DNA of 64,000 bases from Clostridiales bacterium (GTDB lineage: Bacteria > Bacillota > Clostridia > Christensenellales > Pumilibacteraceae). Location: the NCBI GenBank assembly GCA_022508505.1, contig JAFLVC010000004.1, positions 1-64,000 on the forward strand, given 5' to 3'. Shown here one piece after another: positions 8,755 through 16,587 of this stretch. Below the pieces are notes generated by a model. The model was not told the origin of the DNA, did not search any database, and saw only the letters and a program-made list of their open reading frames with translations. The stretch's first letter is position 1; every line of letters begins with the position of its first letter. Both the position numbers and the translations under genes were made by a program.

Positions 8755-9057
8755 ATGATATACAAAAATCCCACACCCGACGAGTTTGAAAAAATCATAT
8801 CTACGGGCAAGACCGTAGTCGACTTTTGGGCGAGCTGGTGCGGACCGTGCAGGTCGCAAGCGCCCATCGTCGAAAAGCTTGAGAGCGAGGGCAAGGTCAA
8901 CCTCATAAAGATAAACGTCGACGAGGAAGTCGAGCTCACCGCAAGGTTCGGAATTATGAGCATTCCCACGCTTTTGTTGTACGACGATGGCGTGCAGGTG
9001 GAGAAGTTTGTGGGACTGACGCCGATTGAGGAAATTAAGGCTGCGTTCGGCGACTGA
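8755..9057 (+). CDS. trxA: Thioredoxin
   Basis: A 100-residue single-domain thioredoxin with the active site WCGPC at residues 28-32 and the cis-proline loop IPTLLLYDDG near residues 74-83. It would reduce cytosolic protein disulfides. The ATG at 8755 has AAAGGAG seven bases upstream. It follows pepV by 46 bases and could be cotranscribed with it; no separate promoter was seen. A thioredoxin reductase is encoded at 22.0 kb rather than next to it. Confidence 0.95.
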   Translation: MIYKNPTPDEFEKIISTGKTVVDFWASWCGPCRSQAPIVEKLESEGKVNLIKINVDEEVELTARFGIMSIPTLLLYDDGVQVEKFVGLTPIEEIKAAFGD

Positions 9058-9512
9058 CGGCGAGGCGCCGCTTCGCGGCTAAGATAAGAGATAAGAGATA
9101 AAAGATAAGAATGAATAATTATGGTCGGGGGTTATGATTTCACATCCCCTCAGTCGGCTTCTTCGTCGCCGACAGCTCCCCTTATTAAGGGGAGCCTGAT
9201 AGTGGTACGGACACGCTCTTTTCAAAGTGATGCGTTCACACCGCCATCATCCCGACCGGAGCACGAAGTGCGCAGTGGAGGGATCCAGGCGCTCCGCGCC
9301 GCACTCTCTAAAATATAAACCTTAATTATTCATTATTCAATCTTATCTATTCAATATTCATTATTTCACATCCCCTCAGTCGGCTTCTTCGTCGCCGACA
9401 GCTCCCCTTATTAAGGGGAGCCGAATAAAGAGGAAGCGCGGGACAAAAGAGCCCCGTGCTTTTTGATTTTGCGGCGTGCGGAAAATGACTTGAAACAAGG
9501 CGCGAAGTGTGG
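9058..9512 (+). repeat. Mosaic repeat island between trxA and the CDF gene
   Basis: No gene is supported here. In order it holds GCGGCTAA with AGATAAG-type short repeats (9075-9115), repeat R1 (9141-9196), a GCCATCATCCCG...GAGGGATCCAGGCGC...GCGCCGC segment (about 9231-9304) and an AT-rich AATTATTCATT stretch. A second R1 copy (9367-9422) and a GGAAGCGCGGG hairpin ending in GTGCTTTTTG (about 9430-9465) follow. R1 is two adjacent hairpins, one C/G-rich and one built on CTCCCCTTATTAAGGGGAG. The final hairpin looks like an intrinsic terminator. Confidence 0.85.
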
Positions 9513-9518
9513 TATAAT
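9490..9518 (+). promoter_or_regulatory. Promoter giving a predicted leaderless CDF-transporter mRNA
   Basis: TTGAAA (9490-9495), 17 bp, TATAAT (9513-9518), six bases, ATG at 9525. The start codon lies 35 nt from the first base of the -35 element. No ribosome binding site. Confidence 0.8.
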
Positions 9519-9524
9519 CTTCTC

Positions 9525-10610
9525 ATGAACGCAAGGGCGAAAAGTGCGCTTTTGACGCTTATAGTAGGGCTTATCTTTAACGTCGCGCTCGGCGTGACCA
9601 AGCTCGTCGTCGGTATTCTCGCGGACTCAACGTCCGTATTTTCGGATGCCATGAACAATCTGTCCGACTCGGCGGTTTCCGTGGTGTCGGTTGTCGCAAT
9701 CGCGCTCAGTGCGCGCGCCGCCGACCACGACCATCCGTACGGCCACGGCAGATACGAGTACGTCGCGACGTTTATTCTCGGCGCGGTTATCGGCGCGGTC
9801 GGAATAGAGGTGCTCTCCGGCGGCATAGAGCGAGCAATCACGCCCAAGCCCGTCGACGTCGGCGTTTTGGTGTTTGCGACGCTCGGCGCGTCGATAGGGG
9901 TTAAAGCGTTTATGGCGGTGTTCTACTTTGTTCGCGGCGCAAGGACCAAGAGCGGCACGATTAAGGCCGCCGCCGTCGATTCGACGTCGGACGCCGCGGT
10001 GACGACTGCCGTTCTCGTCTGCATGATAATCGAAAAATACACGGGAGCTTTCATCGACGGCTATGCGTCGATTGCCGTTTCCGTCGTGATACTGATATTT
10101 GCCGCGCGCATACTCAAAAACGTCATGGGGCGTCTCCTTGGCGGTCGGCCGGAGCCCGAGCTAATCGACAAGGTCAACGGCATACTCGCGTCGTCTGCTC
10201 TTGCCAAGTCGTCGCACGATCTCGTTATCAACGACTACGGCGAAATGCAAAAGATAGCCGAGGTGGATCTTGTCTTTCCCGCAAGCCTATCTTTCGTCGA
10301 GGTGCACGCGGAGTGCGACAGGCTTGAGCGGCTCGTCGAGGAACAGACGGGTGTGCACTTGTCCATACATGCAGACCCGTTTATTACGGACGACGAGCGG
10401 CTCGTCGCGATATGCGATAAGCTGTCCGAAGCGCTTAAGGTTTTCGGCGCGACGGCGCACGACGTCGGGATAGACGATTGCTCTAAAATCGTCGAGCTCG
10501 ACATAAGCCTGCCTGACGACAAGGCGCCTGCGGAAGAGATTAAGGCGATTGCGGAGGCCGAAGTGCGGCAGGTTTTGCCGTACGGCGTAAAAATTCACAC
10601 GGATTATTGA
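9525..10610 (+). CDS. Cation diffusion facilitator metal exporter
   Basis: A 361-residue CDF-family transporter with about six membrane segments and a C-terminal cytoplasmic dimerisation domain. It would export zinc, iron, manganese or similar divalent cations in exchange for protons. The metal site of helix 2 is visible as DSTSVFSDAMNNLSDS, and the second-site HDHPYGHGRYE motif follows it. Helix 5 carries DSTSDAAVT. The start at 9525 is taken because the promoter -10 box overlaps any longer frame. It is followed one base after its stop by mnmA, so both are in one operon. Confidence 0.9.
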   Translation: MNARAKSALLTLIVGLIFNVALGVTKLVVGILADSTSVFSDAMNNLSDSAVSVVSVVAIALSARAADHDHPYGHGRYEYVATFILGAVIGAVGIEVLSGGIERAITPKPVDVGVLVFATLGASIGVKAFMAVFYFVRGARTKSGTIKAAAVDSTSDAAVTTAVLVCMIIEKYTGAFIDGYASIAVSVVILIFAARILKNVMGRLLGGRPEPELIDKVNGILASSALAKSSHDLVINDYGEMQKIAEVDLVFPASLSFVEVHAECDRLERLVEEQTGVHLSIHADPFITDDERLVAICDKLSEALKVFGATAHDVGIDDCSKIVELDISLPDDKAPAEEIKAIAEAEVRQVLPYGVKIHTDY

Positions 10611-10611
10611 T

Positions 10612-11685
10612 ATGGAAGGAAAGGGCGAAAAGGTAATAATAGGAATGTCGGGCGGCGTCGATTCGGCGGTCGCAGCGTACCTACTGAAGCGCGACGGCTA
10701 CGACGTAGTCGGCCTTTTCATGCACAATTGGGAAGAGGATGACGAGGGCGGCGCGTGCACGGCGGAGAGCGACTGGGAGGACGTTCGCGCAGTGAGCGAT
10801 AAACTGGGCATTCCGTGCTATTCGGTCAACTTTGCAAAAGAGTACATGGACGACGTGTTTGAGTACTTTTTGAGCGAGTACCGCGCCTACCGCACGCCAA
10901 ACCCCGACGTGCTGTGTAACCGCAAGGTCAAGTTCGGCGCATTCCGCGACTACTGCATGAGTATAGGCGCAAAAAAAATCGCGACGGGGCACTACTGCAA
11001 AAGGGCGGGCGACATGCTGCTTCGCGCCGTCGACAGGAATAAGGACCAGAGCTACTTTTTGAATCAGGTCAAGACGCAGCAGCTCGATAACGTACTGTTC
11101 CCGATAGGCGGCATGACAAAGCCGGAGGTGCGCGAGCTCGCGCGGCAAATAGGGCTTACCGTCGCCGACAAAAAGGACAGCACGGGCGTTTGCTTTATCG
11201 GCGAGCGCAAGTTCAAAAAGTTTTTGCGGGAGTTTTTGCCCGCGCAGCCGGGCGATATCGTCGACACTTCGGGAAAGAAGGTGGGGGTTCACGACGGGCT
11301 CATGTATTACACGCTTGGGCAAAGGCGCGGGCTCGACATAGGCGGCGTCAAGGGCGAGGTCGGGCGGTGGTTCGTCCTCGACAAGGACGTAAAAAATAAC
11401 CGCCTCGTCGTGTCGTGTGGCGACGAGTCGAGGCTGTATTCAAATATGCTCGTCGGGCACGGGCTCAACATTATCGGCGCGTTCGATATGGGAAAGGAGC
11501 TACGGTGCACGGCAAAGACGAGATATCGGCAGGCCGATTTTTCGGCGACTTTCAAGCCGAAGGGGGACGGCACGTGCGAGCTTTACTTCGACGAGCCGCA
11601 GCGCGCCGTAACGCCCGGGCAGTACGCCGTGCTGTACCTCGGCGAGCGGTGCCTCGGCGGATTCGAAATAGATTACGCCGAATAG
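10612..11685 (+). CDS. mnmA: tRNA-specific 2-thiouridylase
   Basis: A 357-residue enzyme that installs the 2-thio group on U34 of tRNA-Glu, -Gln and -Lys. The PP-loop ATP motif GMSGGVDSAVAAYLL lies near residues 11-25. The catalytic cysteines are in NPDVLCNRKVKF (C102) and TGVCFIGERKF (C194), the pair that forms the persulfide/disulfide intermediate. The C-terminal beta-barrel includes YTLGQRRGL. It begins one base after the CDF stop codon and has no clear ribosome binding site, so it probably depends on translational coupling. Strong family assignment. Confidence 0.95.
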   Translation: MEGKGEKVIIGMSGGVDSAVAAYLLKRDGYDVVGLFMHNWEEDDEGGACTAESDWEDVRAVSDKLGIPCYSVNFAKEYMDDVFEYFLSEYRAYRTPNPDVLCNRKVKFGAFRDYCMSIGAKKIATGHYCKRAGDMLLRAVDRNKDQSYFLNQVKTQQLDNVLFPIGGMTKPEVRELARQIGLTVADKKDSTGVCFIGERKFKKFLREFLPAQPGDIVDTSGKKVGVHDGLMYYTLGQRRGLDIGGVKGEVGRWFVLDKDVKNNRLVVSCGDESRLYSNMLVGHGLNIIGAFDMGKELRCTAKTRYRQADFSATFKPKGDGTCELYFDEPQRAVTPGQYAVLYLGERCLGGFEIDYAE

Positions 11686-11765
11686 CCCGAAAAGACTTTA
11701 CAAAATGCGAAAAGGAATATACTATAGTATTGAAACAGTATTGAATTATCAAGGAGGGAAAAAAT

Positions 11766-12509
11766 ATGACGTTCGGTGATCTTTTTACGGACCCCGCATA
11801 CAGACTGTATACGATTTGCGCGCTGCTTTTTATTCCGTTTTTTATAATAAGCATTGTCGTGCAGATGAAGGTGTCGAGCACATTTAATAAATACAACGTC
11901 ATGCCGTGCTCGTCGGGCATAGACGCCAAGACCTATGCGCGAAACTTTTTGCTGCAAAACGGTGTCAACGTCAGCTTTACGAGCGTCAGCGGCTCGCTTA
12001 CAGACCACTTCAATCCCAAAACGGGAACGATCGCGCTTTCGGACAGCGTGCGCAACTCCGCCTCCGTCGGCGCGATAGGCGTAGCCTGCCATGAGGCGGG
12101 GCATGCCGTTCAGCACGCAAAAAAGTACTTCTTTTCGTCGGCACGGCTGGCGCTCGTTCCCATCGTCAATTTTGCGAGCGGGCTACTCTGGCCGATATTT
12201 ATTATCGGGTTTGTGCTCGGCTTTGCTTCGCCGTACACGGCTGTCGGCAAGGTGTTCATCATTGCAGGCCTTGTCGTAATGGGGCTGTCGCTCTTGTTCT
12301 CGCTCGTAACGCTTCCCACCGAGTTCGACGCAAGCCGCAGGGCGCTCAAATACCTAAAAACGTGCATGCCGTCCGAAGAAGTGGCGGGCGCTCGCAAGGT
12401 GCTCACCGCCGCCGCAATGACGTACGTCGCGTCGTTCATGATGACGTCACTGCAGTTTTTGATGTTCCTCGCAAGGCTACTTATGAGCATGAACAGAAAC
12501 AGCAGATAG
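11766..12509 (+). CDS. Zinc-dependent membrane metallopeptidase, YugP-like
   Basis: A 247-residue protein with an N-terminal membrane helix (residues 18-38), a HEAGH zinc motif near residue 109, and further hydrophobic segments at about 125-180 and near the C-terminus. This matches the YugP-type neutral zinc metallopeptidase family found across Firmicutes, whose substrate is unknown. The ATG is preceded by an excellent AAGGAGGGAAAAAAT. The upstream gap (11686-11765) holds a perfect 12-bp palindrome ATACTATAGTAT (11719-11730) overlapping a promoter-like region. Confidence 0.85.
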   Translation: MTFGDLFTDPAYRLYTICALLFIPFFIISIVVQMKVSSTFNKYNVMPCSSGIDAKTYARNFLLQNGVNVSFTSVSGSLTDHFNPKTGTIALSDSVRNSASVGAIGVACHEAGHAVQHAKKYFFSSARLALVPIVNFASGLLWPIFIIGFVLGFASPYTAVGKVFIIAGLVVMGLSLLFSLVTLPTEFDASRRALKYLKTCMPSEEVAGARKVLTAAAMTYVASFMMTSLQFLMFLARLLMSMNRNSR

Positions 12510-12537
12510 TAGCTTACATTACGGAAACACAACGAAA

Positions 12538-12567
12538 GGCCGCGTGTAAAAAATCGCGGTCTTTTTT
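12538..12567 (+). terminator. Intrinsic terminator after the zinc peptidase
   Basis: GGCCGCG (12538-12544) pairs with CGCGGTC (12555-12561, one G-U pair), followed by six T residues. Confidence 0.8.
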
Positions 12568-12590
12568 CGTGAAAATATGTCTTTTTAAAG

Positions 12591-12772
12591 TTGACTATGC
12601 AATAATGCAATGTTATAATGTACGCAGCAACGGTTGCGTTGCAATCGTGGCGCTGACGCGCCTCGCGTGAGCCACGCGGCTGCGACATTGAATCACGGCG
12701 CAAAAATGCCCTTGCCCCGCAAGCATTTTTGCTTGTGAGATAATATTCGCAGCAACGATTGCGTTGCAATCG
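12591..12772 (+). promoter_or_regulatory. yitT-family gene promoter with duplicated leader hairpin
   Basis: TTGACT (12591-12596), 17 bp, TATAAT (12614-12619) predicts a start near 12626 and a leader of about 180 nt. The leader carries two direct copies of a 25-base sequence (12623-12647 and 12748-12772, 24 of 25 identical). The second copy contains the perfect hairpin CGATTGC-GTT-GCAATCG. The second copy is also preceded by a GATAAT box, as the first is by TATAAT, suggesting duplication of the promoter-proximal end. Confidence 0.65.
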
Positions 12773-12806
12773 CGCGACACGGTTGAAAATACATAGGAAG
12801 GTCGGT

Positions 12807-13808
12807 ATGTCTACGTCGATTTTCAGAAACAAGAAGTTCTTCAACTTTTGCATCGTCCCGATAGTTATAATCATATCGGGATTTATTAGGTCTATCACCG
12901 TTCAGGTCTTTATTCAGCCGTTCAATTTTGCGCCGGGCGGAGCGACAGGTCTTGCAACCATGATTCACTACGCGATAAACGGCAAAATCGAGACCGGTTA
13001 TCTGTATCTCATGATCAACGCGCCGCTTATCGTAATAGCTATTATCTTTATCGGGAAAGGCTTTACGATTAAGACGGGCGGCTCTATCGCCCTGTCGTCG
13101 CTTTCCATGGTCTTGATGGAAAACTTAAATTTCCCTCAATACGACGGCGAACCCGTGCTTGCCGCGGCGGCGAGCGGCGTTTTGGGCGGCATAGGTCTTG
13201 CAATGATGCTCAAGATCGGCGGCTCGACCGGCGGCTCGGACATAGTTGCCGTGTGCATACAGAAAAAGTTTTCGGCGACCAACGTGTCTTGGTTTATCTA
13301 TGCGATAGACGCTACGATAGTATTTATTTCTACATTCGTATTTAACAACGGACTTAACCCCGTTTTGCTCTCGCTCGTCGAGATGTTCTGCCTCGCCATG
13401 ATGGGCGACGTCATTACGAGCGGTTTCAAAACGGCGCTCAAGTACGAGATTGTCACCAAGGATCCCGATCCGCTCTCGCAGGAGCTTTTGACAAAGCTTC
13501 ACCGCGGCGTGACCTGTACCAAGGTCGTCGGCATGTATTCGCACGACGAAAAGTATTTGCTCACCTGCATTATACGCAAGCATCAGCTCGCAGACTTCAA
13601 CAAGATTTTGCAAAAGTACCCCGACACATTCGCGTACCTCAGCAACACGCGCGAGGTCGTGGGACTCGGCTTCAGCCGTTACGAGGCGCTAAAGACCATA
13701 TCCGCAGAGGCGACCGTAAAGGAAGCCGCCGCCACGACCGAAGCCGCTACGGCAGAGGGCGCGGAAGCAAACGCGGCGCAGGGAGGAGACGAAAATGAAG
13801 CAGTTTAA
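12807..13808 (+). CDS. YitT family membrane protein
   Basis: A 333-residue member of the YitT/DUF161 family: five to six N-terminal membrane helices including the conserved QPFNFAPGGATGLA and GGSTGGSDIVAV segments. A cytoplasmic DUF2179 domain follows (ITRKHQL-type stretch near residue 255). The function of the family is not established. The start at 12807 is chosen for AGGAAGG six to seven bases upstream. The last 30 residues are an Ala/Glu-rich tail. The gene overlaps the htpG start by 14 bases, so the two are translationally linked. Confidence 0.88.
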   Translation: MSTSIFRNKKFFNFCIVPIVIIISGFIRSITVQVFIQPFNFAPGGATGLATMIHYAINGKIETGYLYLMINAPLIVIAIIFIGKGFTIKTGGSIALSSLSMVLMENLNFPQYDGEPVLAAAASGVLGGIGLAMMLKIGGSTGGSDIVAVCIQKKFSATNVSWFIYAIDATIVFISTFVFNNGLNPVLLSLVEMFCLAMMGDVITSGFKTALKYEIVTKDPDPLSQELLTKLHRGVTCTKVVGMYSHDEKYLLTCIIRKHQLADFNKILQKYPDTFAYLSNTREVVGLGFSRYEALKTISAEATVKEAAATTEAATAEGAEANAAQGGDENEAV

Positions 13809-15795
13809 AGCGGAGTCCAAAAAGCTTCTCGACTTAGTTGTCAATTCCATTTACACCAACCGCGAGATATTTTTGCGCGAGCTCATCTCTAACGCGTCCG
13901 ACGCGATAGACAAGCGCAAGTTCATGTCGCTTACCGACAGCAGTCTCGACGCGGACTTTTGCATAGAGCTTTCCGTCGACAAGGACGCTCGCACGCTTAC
14001 AGTATCGGACAACGGCGTCGGCATGAGCGAAAAGGAGCTCGAGGACAACCTCGGCGTTATCGCGGCGAGCGGCACCGAGGCGTTCAAAAAGGAGATGGGA
14101 AAGAACGACGACGCGGAGCTTATAGGGCGTTTCGGCGTCGGGTTTTACTCGTCGTTTATGGTCGCCGACAAGGTTACCGTAATTTCAAAGAAGGTGGGCG
14201 AGACCGCCGCGCACAAGTGGGAGTCGGACGGCGTCGACGGGTTTGAAATAACGGCCGCGGAGCGCAACGAGGTCGGCACGAGCATAATACTTCACATAAG
14301 AGAGGACGGCGAGGAAAATTACTCGCAATATCTCGACTCGTACACGCTTCAAACGCTCGTTAAAAAATATTCGGACTATATTCGCTATCCCATAAAGTCG
14401 GAGCAGAAAAAGGCGGCGGGAGATAACGGCGTTACGGTCGGTGAGATGACCACGCTGAACTCCATGATTCCCGTGTGGAAAAAGCCGAAGTCCGAGCTCG
14501 GCGAAAACGAATTGCATGATTTTTACAAGCGCACATACCGCGATTTTACCGATCCTGTGCTCACGATAAGCTCGCGCGTCGAGGGCGCGGTGGCTTACAC
14601 GTCGCTTCTGTTCGTGCCGTCTGCGCCTGCTTACGACTATTACACAAAAGACTATAAACGCGGCTTGCAGCTTTACTGCAACGGCGTTCTCATCATGGAC
14701 AAGTGCGCCGAGCTCGTTCCCGAATACCTCGGGTTTGTGCGCGGCATAGTCGATACGCCCGACCTCTCGCTCAACATCTCGCGCGAAACGCTTCAAGAGG
14801 ACAGGCGGGTGCGTGCGATTGCAAACGGGCTCGAAAAGAAGATTCTCGGCGAGCTCGAAAAGACGCTCAAAAACGACAGGGAAAAATACGAAAAGCTGTT
14901 TTCGGCGTTTTCCAAGGCGATAAAATTCGGCGCGTACGACAACTTCGGCGCCAACAAGGACAAGCTCAAAGACCTGCTCTTATACTACTCCGACAACAAA
15001 AAGAAGCTCGTCACGCTCAAGGAATACGTCGAAGGGCTTGACAAGGACGCGCCTATTCTCTACGCTTGCGGCGAGACGGTGGACAAGATCGCCATGCAGC
15101 CGCAGCTTGAGGGCGCGCGGTCGGCAAATAAGGACGTGCTGTACTTTGTAGACCAGGTCGACGAGTTTATAGCGCGCATGCTCGAAAGCTACGACGGACA
15201 CAAGTTCGAAAACGTCGCGTCGGGTCGTAGCTCTACCACAGCCGATGCTACCGGTCACGAGGAACTGCTCGAAAAAATCGCGGCGCGGTTAAAGGGCAAG
15301 GCGAGCGTCGCGCCCACAGATAAATTGAAGTCGTACCCGGTGTGCCTCGCGGCAAAGGGCGACGTGTCGCTCGAGATGGAGCGCGTCATGGACGCCATGG
15401 GCGGCGGGCTCAAGGCCGAGCGCGTTCTTGAGGTCAACTTCGAACACCCTATAATCAAACAGCTCGAGACGATGGACAGCGAGCGGTTTAACGACACCGT
15501 CACCGTGCTCTACAACGAGGCGCTTCTTGCAGAAGGTTACCGCACAGAGCCCGAATTCATTTCGGCGCTCAACAGGCTTATAGAAGCGGCGGCGGAAACG
15601 ACCGCAGAGAAAGCTACCGAAAAACCCGTTACCGAAAAACCCGCCGCAAAAAAGACGGCGGCAAAATCGGGCGCGGCTAAGACGTCGACTGCTAAGACGG
15701 GCGCTGCGAAAAAGACGACGGCGAAAAAGCCGACGACAAAGAAGAGCGAAAGCAAAAGCAAAGCGGGCGAAAGCTCCCAAGATAAGGGCGAATGA
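13795..15795 (+). CDS. htpG: HtpG (bacterial Hsp90) with lysine/alanine-rich tail
   Basis: A 666-residue ATP-dependent chaperone. The GHKL ATP pocket shows NASDAIDK (near 34-41), DNGVGMS (near 79) and GRFGVGFYS (near 109-117); middle and dimerisation domains follow. Ordinary HtpG proteins end near residue 600-630. Here residues from about 600 to 666 are an extra low-complexity tail made of TEKP, AAKKTAAK and TTKK-like blocks, resembling histone H1-like or DNA/RNA-binding tails. Start: ATG with GGAGGAGACGAAA before it, overlapping the YitT gene. The following short-chain dehydrogenase overlaps its stop as ATGA. Confidence 0.96.
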   Translation: MKQFKAESKKLLDLVVNSIYTNREIFLRELISNASDAIDKRKFMSLTDSSLDADFCIELSVDKDARTLTVSDNGVGMSEKELEDNLGVIAASGTEAFKKEMGKNDDAELIGRFGVGFYSSFMVADKVTVISKKVGETAAHKWESDGVDGFEITAAERNEVGTSIILHIREDGEENYSQYLDSYTLQTLVKKYSDYIRYPIKSEQKKAAGDNGVTVGEMTTLNSMIPVWKKPKSELGENELHDFYKRTYRDFTDPVLTISSRVEGAVAYTSLLFVPSAPAYDYYTKDYKRGLQLYCNGVLIMDKCAELVPEYLGFVRGIVDTPDLSLNISRETLQEDRRVRAIANGLEKKILGELEKTLKNDREKYEKLFSAFSKAIKFGAYDNFGANKDKLKDLLLYYSDNKKKLVTLKEYVEGLDKDAPILYACGETVDKIAMQPQLEGARSANKDVLYFVDQVDEFIARMLESYDGHKFENVASGRSSTTADATGHEELLEKIAARLKGKASVAPTDKLKSYPVCLAAKGDVSLEMERVMDAMGGGLKAERVLEVNFEHPIIKQLETMDSERFNDTVTVLYNEALLAEGYRTEPEFISALNRLIEAAAETTAEKATEKPVTEKPAAKKTAAKSGAAKTSTAKTGAAKKTTAKKPTTKKSESKSKAGESSQDKGE

Positions 15796-16565
15796 AAAGC
15801 GCGCCGCAAACCGTAGTCATAACAGGCTGTACGAGCGGTATCGGCAAGGCGCTTTGCGAGCTTTACCGCGCGGCGGGCGACACCGTTGTCGGGCTTTCGC
15901 GTTCTGCGGAGGGCGACGACATTGCGGTCGACGTTACGGACACCGCGGCGCTGTACGAGGCTATACGTTCAATTGGGAGAAAGTACGGGCGCATTGACAC
16001 CGTCATTGCGTGCGCGGGCGGAGGGCTGTCCGGCGCGACCGAGCTTCTTCCCAACGAGGAGATACAAAAGCAGTTCGATTTGAATTTTACGGGCGCGCTC
16101 GAGACGGTGCGCGCTTCGCTTGAATACATGAAAGAGGGCGGCAAGGCGATTTTTATATCGTCGGCGTGCGCCCTTTTTGCTTTGCCGTACCGCGCCATGT
16201 ACTGCGCGAGCAAGGCGGCTATCAACATGGCGGCGTACGGGCTTTACATGGAGCTCAAAAACGTGGGCATCAAAGTCAGCACGGTCTGCCCCGGCGACAT
16301 CAAGACCAATTTTACCGCGAACAGGGTTAAGTACTCCGACGGCGGCGAGCGTTACGGCGACGCGCCCAAAAAATCCGCCCAAAAAATAGACAGTCGCGAG
16401 GACAAGCGCATGGAGCTAATCCCCGCGGCAAAAAAGATATACAAGTGCTGCAGAAAATGCAAAAAGCCGCTGTACATTGTCGGCGCTAAGTACAAGTTTT
16501 TGAACTTCCTTCGACATATCCTGCCGCAAAAGCTTTTTCTCGACGTTACGGCAAAGCTGTTTTGA
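15792..16565 (+). CDS. Short-chain dehydrogenase/reductase
   Basis: A 257-residue classical SDR oxidoreductase with the NAD(P)-binding motif TGCTSGIG near residues 12-19, NAG-like CAGGG near 76, the catalytic Ser near 120 (ISSACA) and the YxxxK pair in YCASKAAI. After the Rossmann fold the last 60 residues form a basic tail, as in acyl-glycerol or sphingoid reductases, but the substrate is not identifiable. Start and htpG stop overlap by four bases, so it belongs to the yitT-htpG operon. Confidence 0.85.
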   Translation: MKSAPQTVVITGCTSGIGKALCELYRAAGDTVVGLSRSAEGDDIAVDVTDTAALYEAIRSIGRKYGRIDTVIACAGGGLSGATELLPNEEIQKQFDLNFTGALETVRASLEYMKEGGKAIFISSACALFALPYRAMYCASKAAINMAAYGLYMELKNVGIKVSTVCPGDIKTNFTANRVKYSDGGERYGDAPKKSAQKIDSREDKRMELIPAAKKIYKCCRKCKKPLYIVGAKYKFLNFLRHILPQKLFLDVTAKLF

Positions 16566-16587
16566 CTTTTACATATAGGAGCGCATA

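Noticed and set aside
9121-9318. Open frame of 65 codons inside the repeat island
   Set aside because: It runs through R1 and the GATCCAGGCGC arm, which recur elsewhere without the frame being kept, and it has no RBS.
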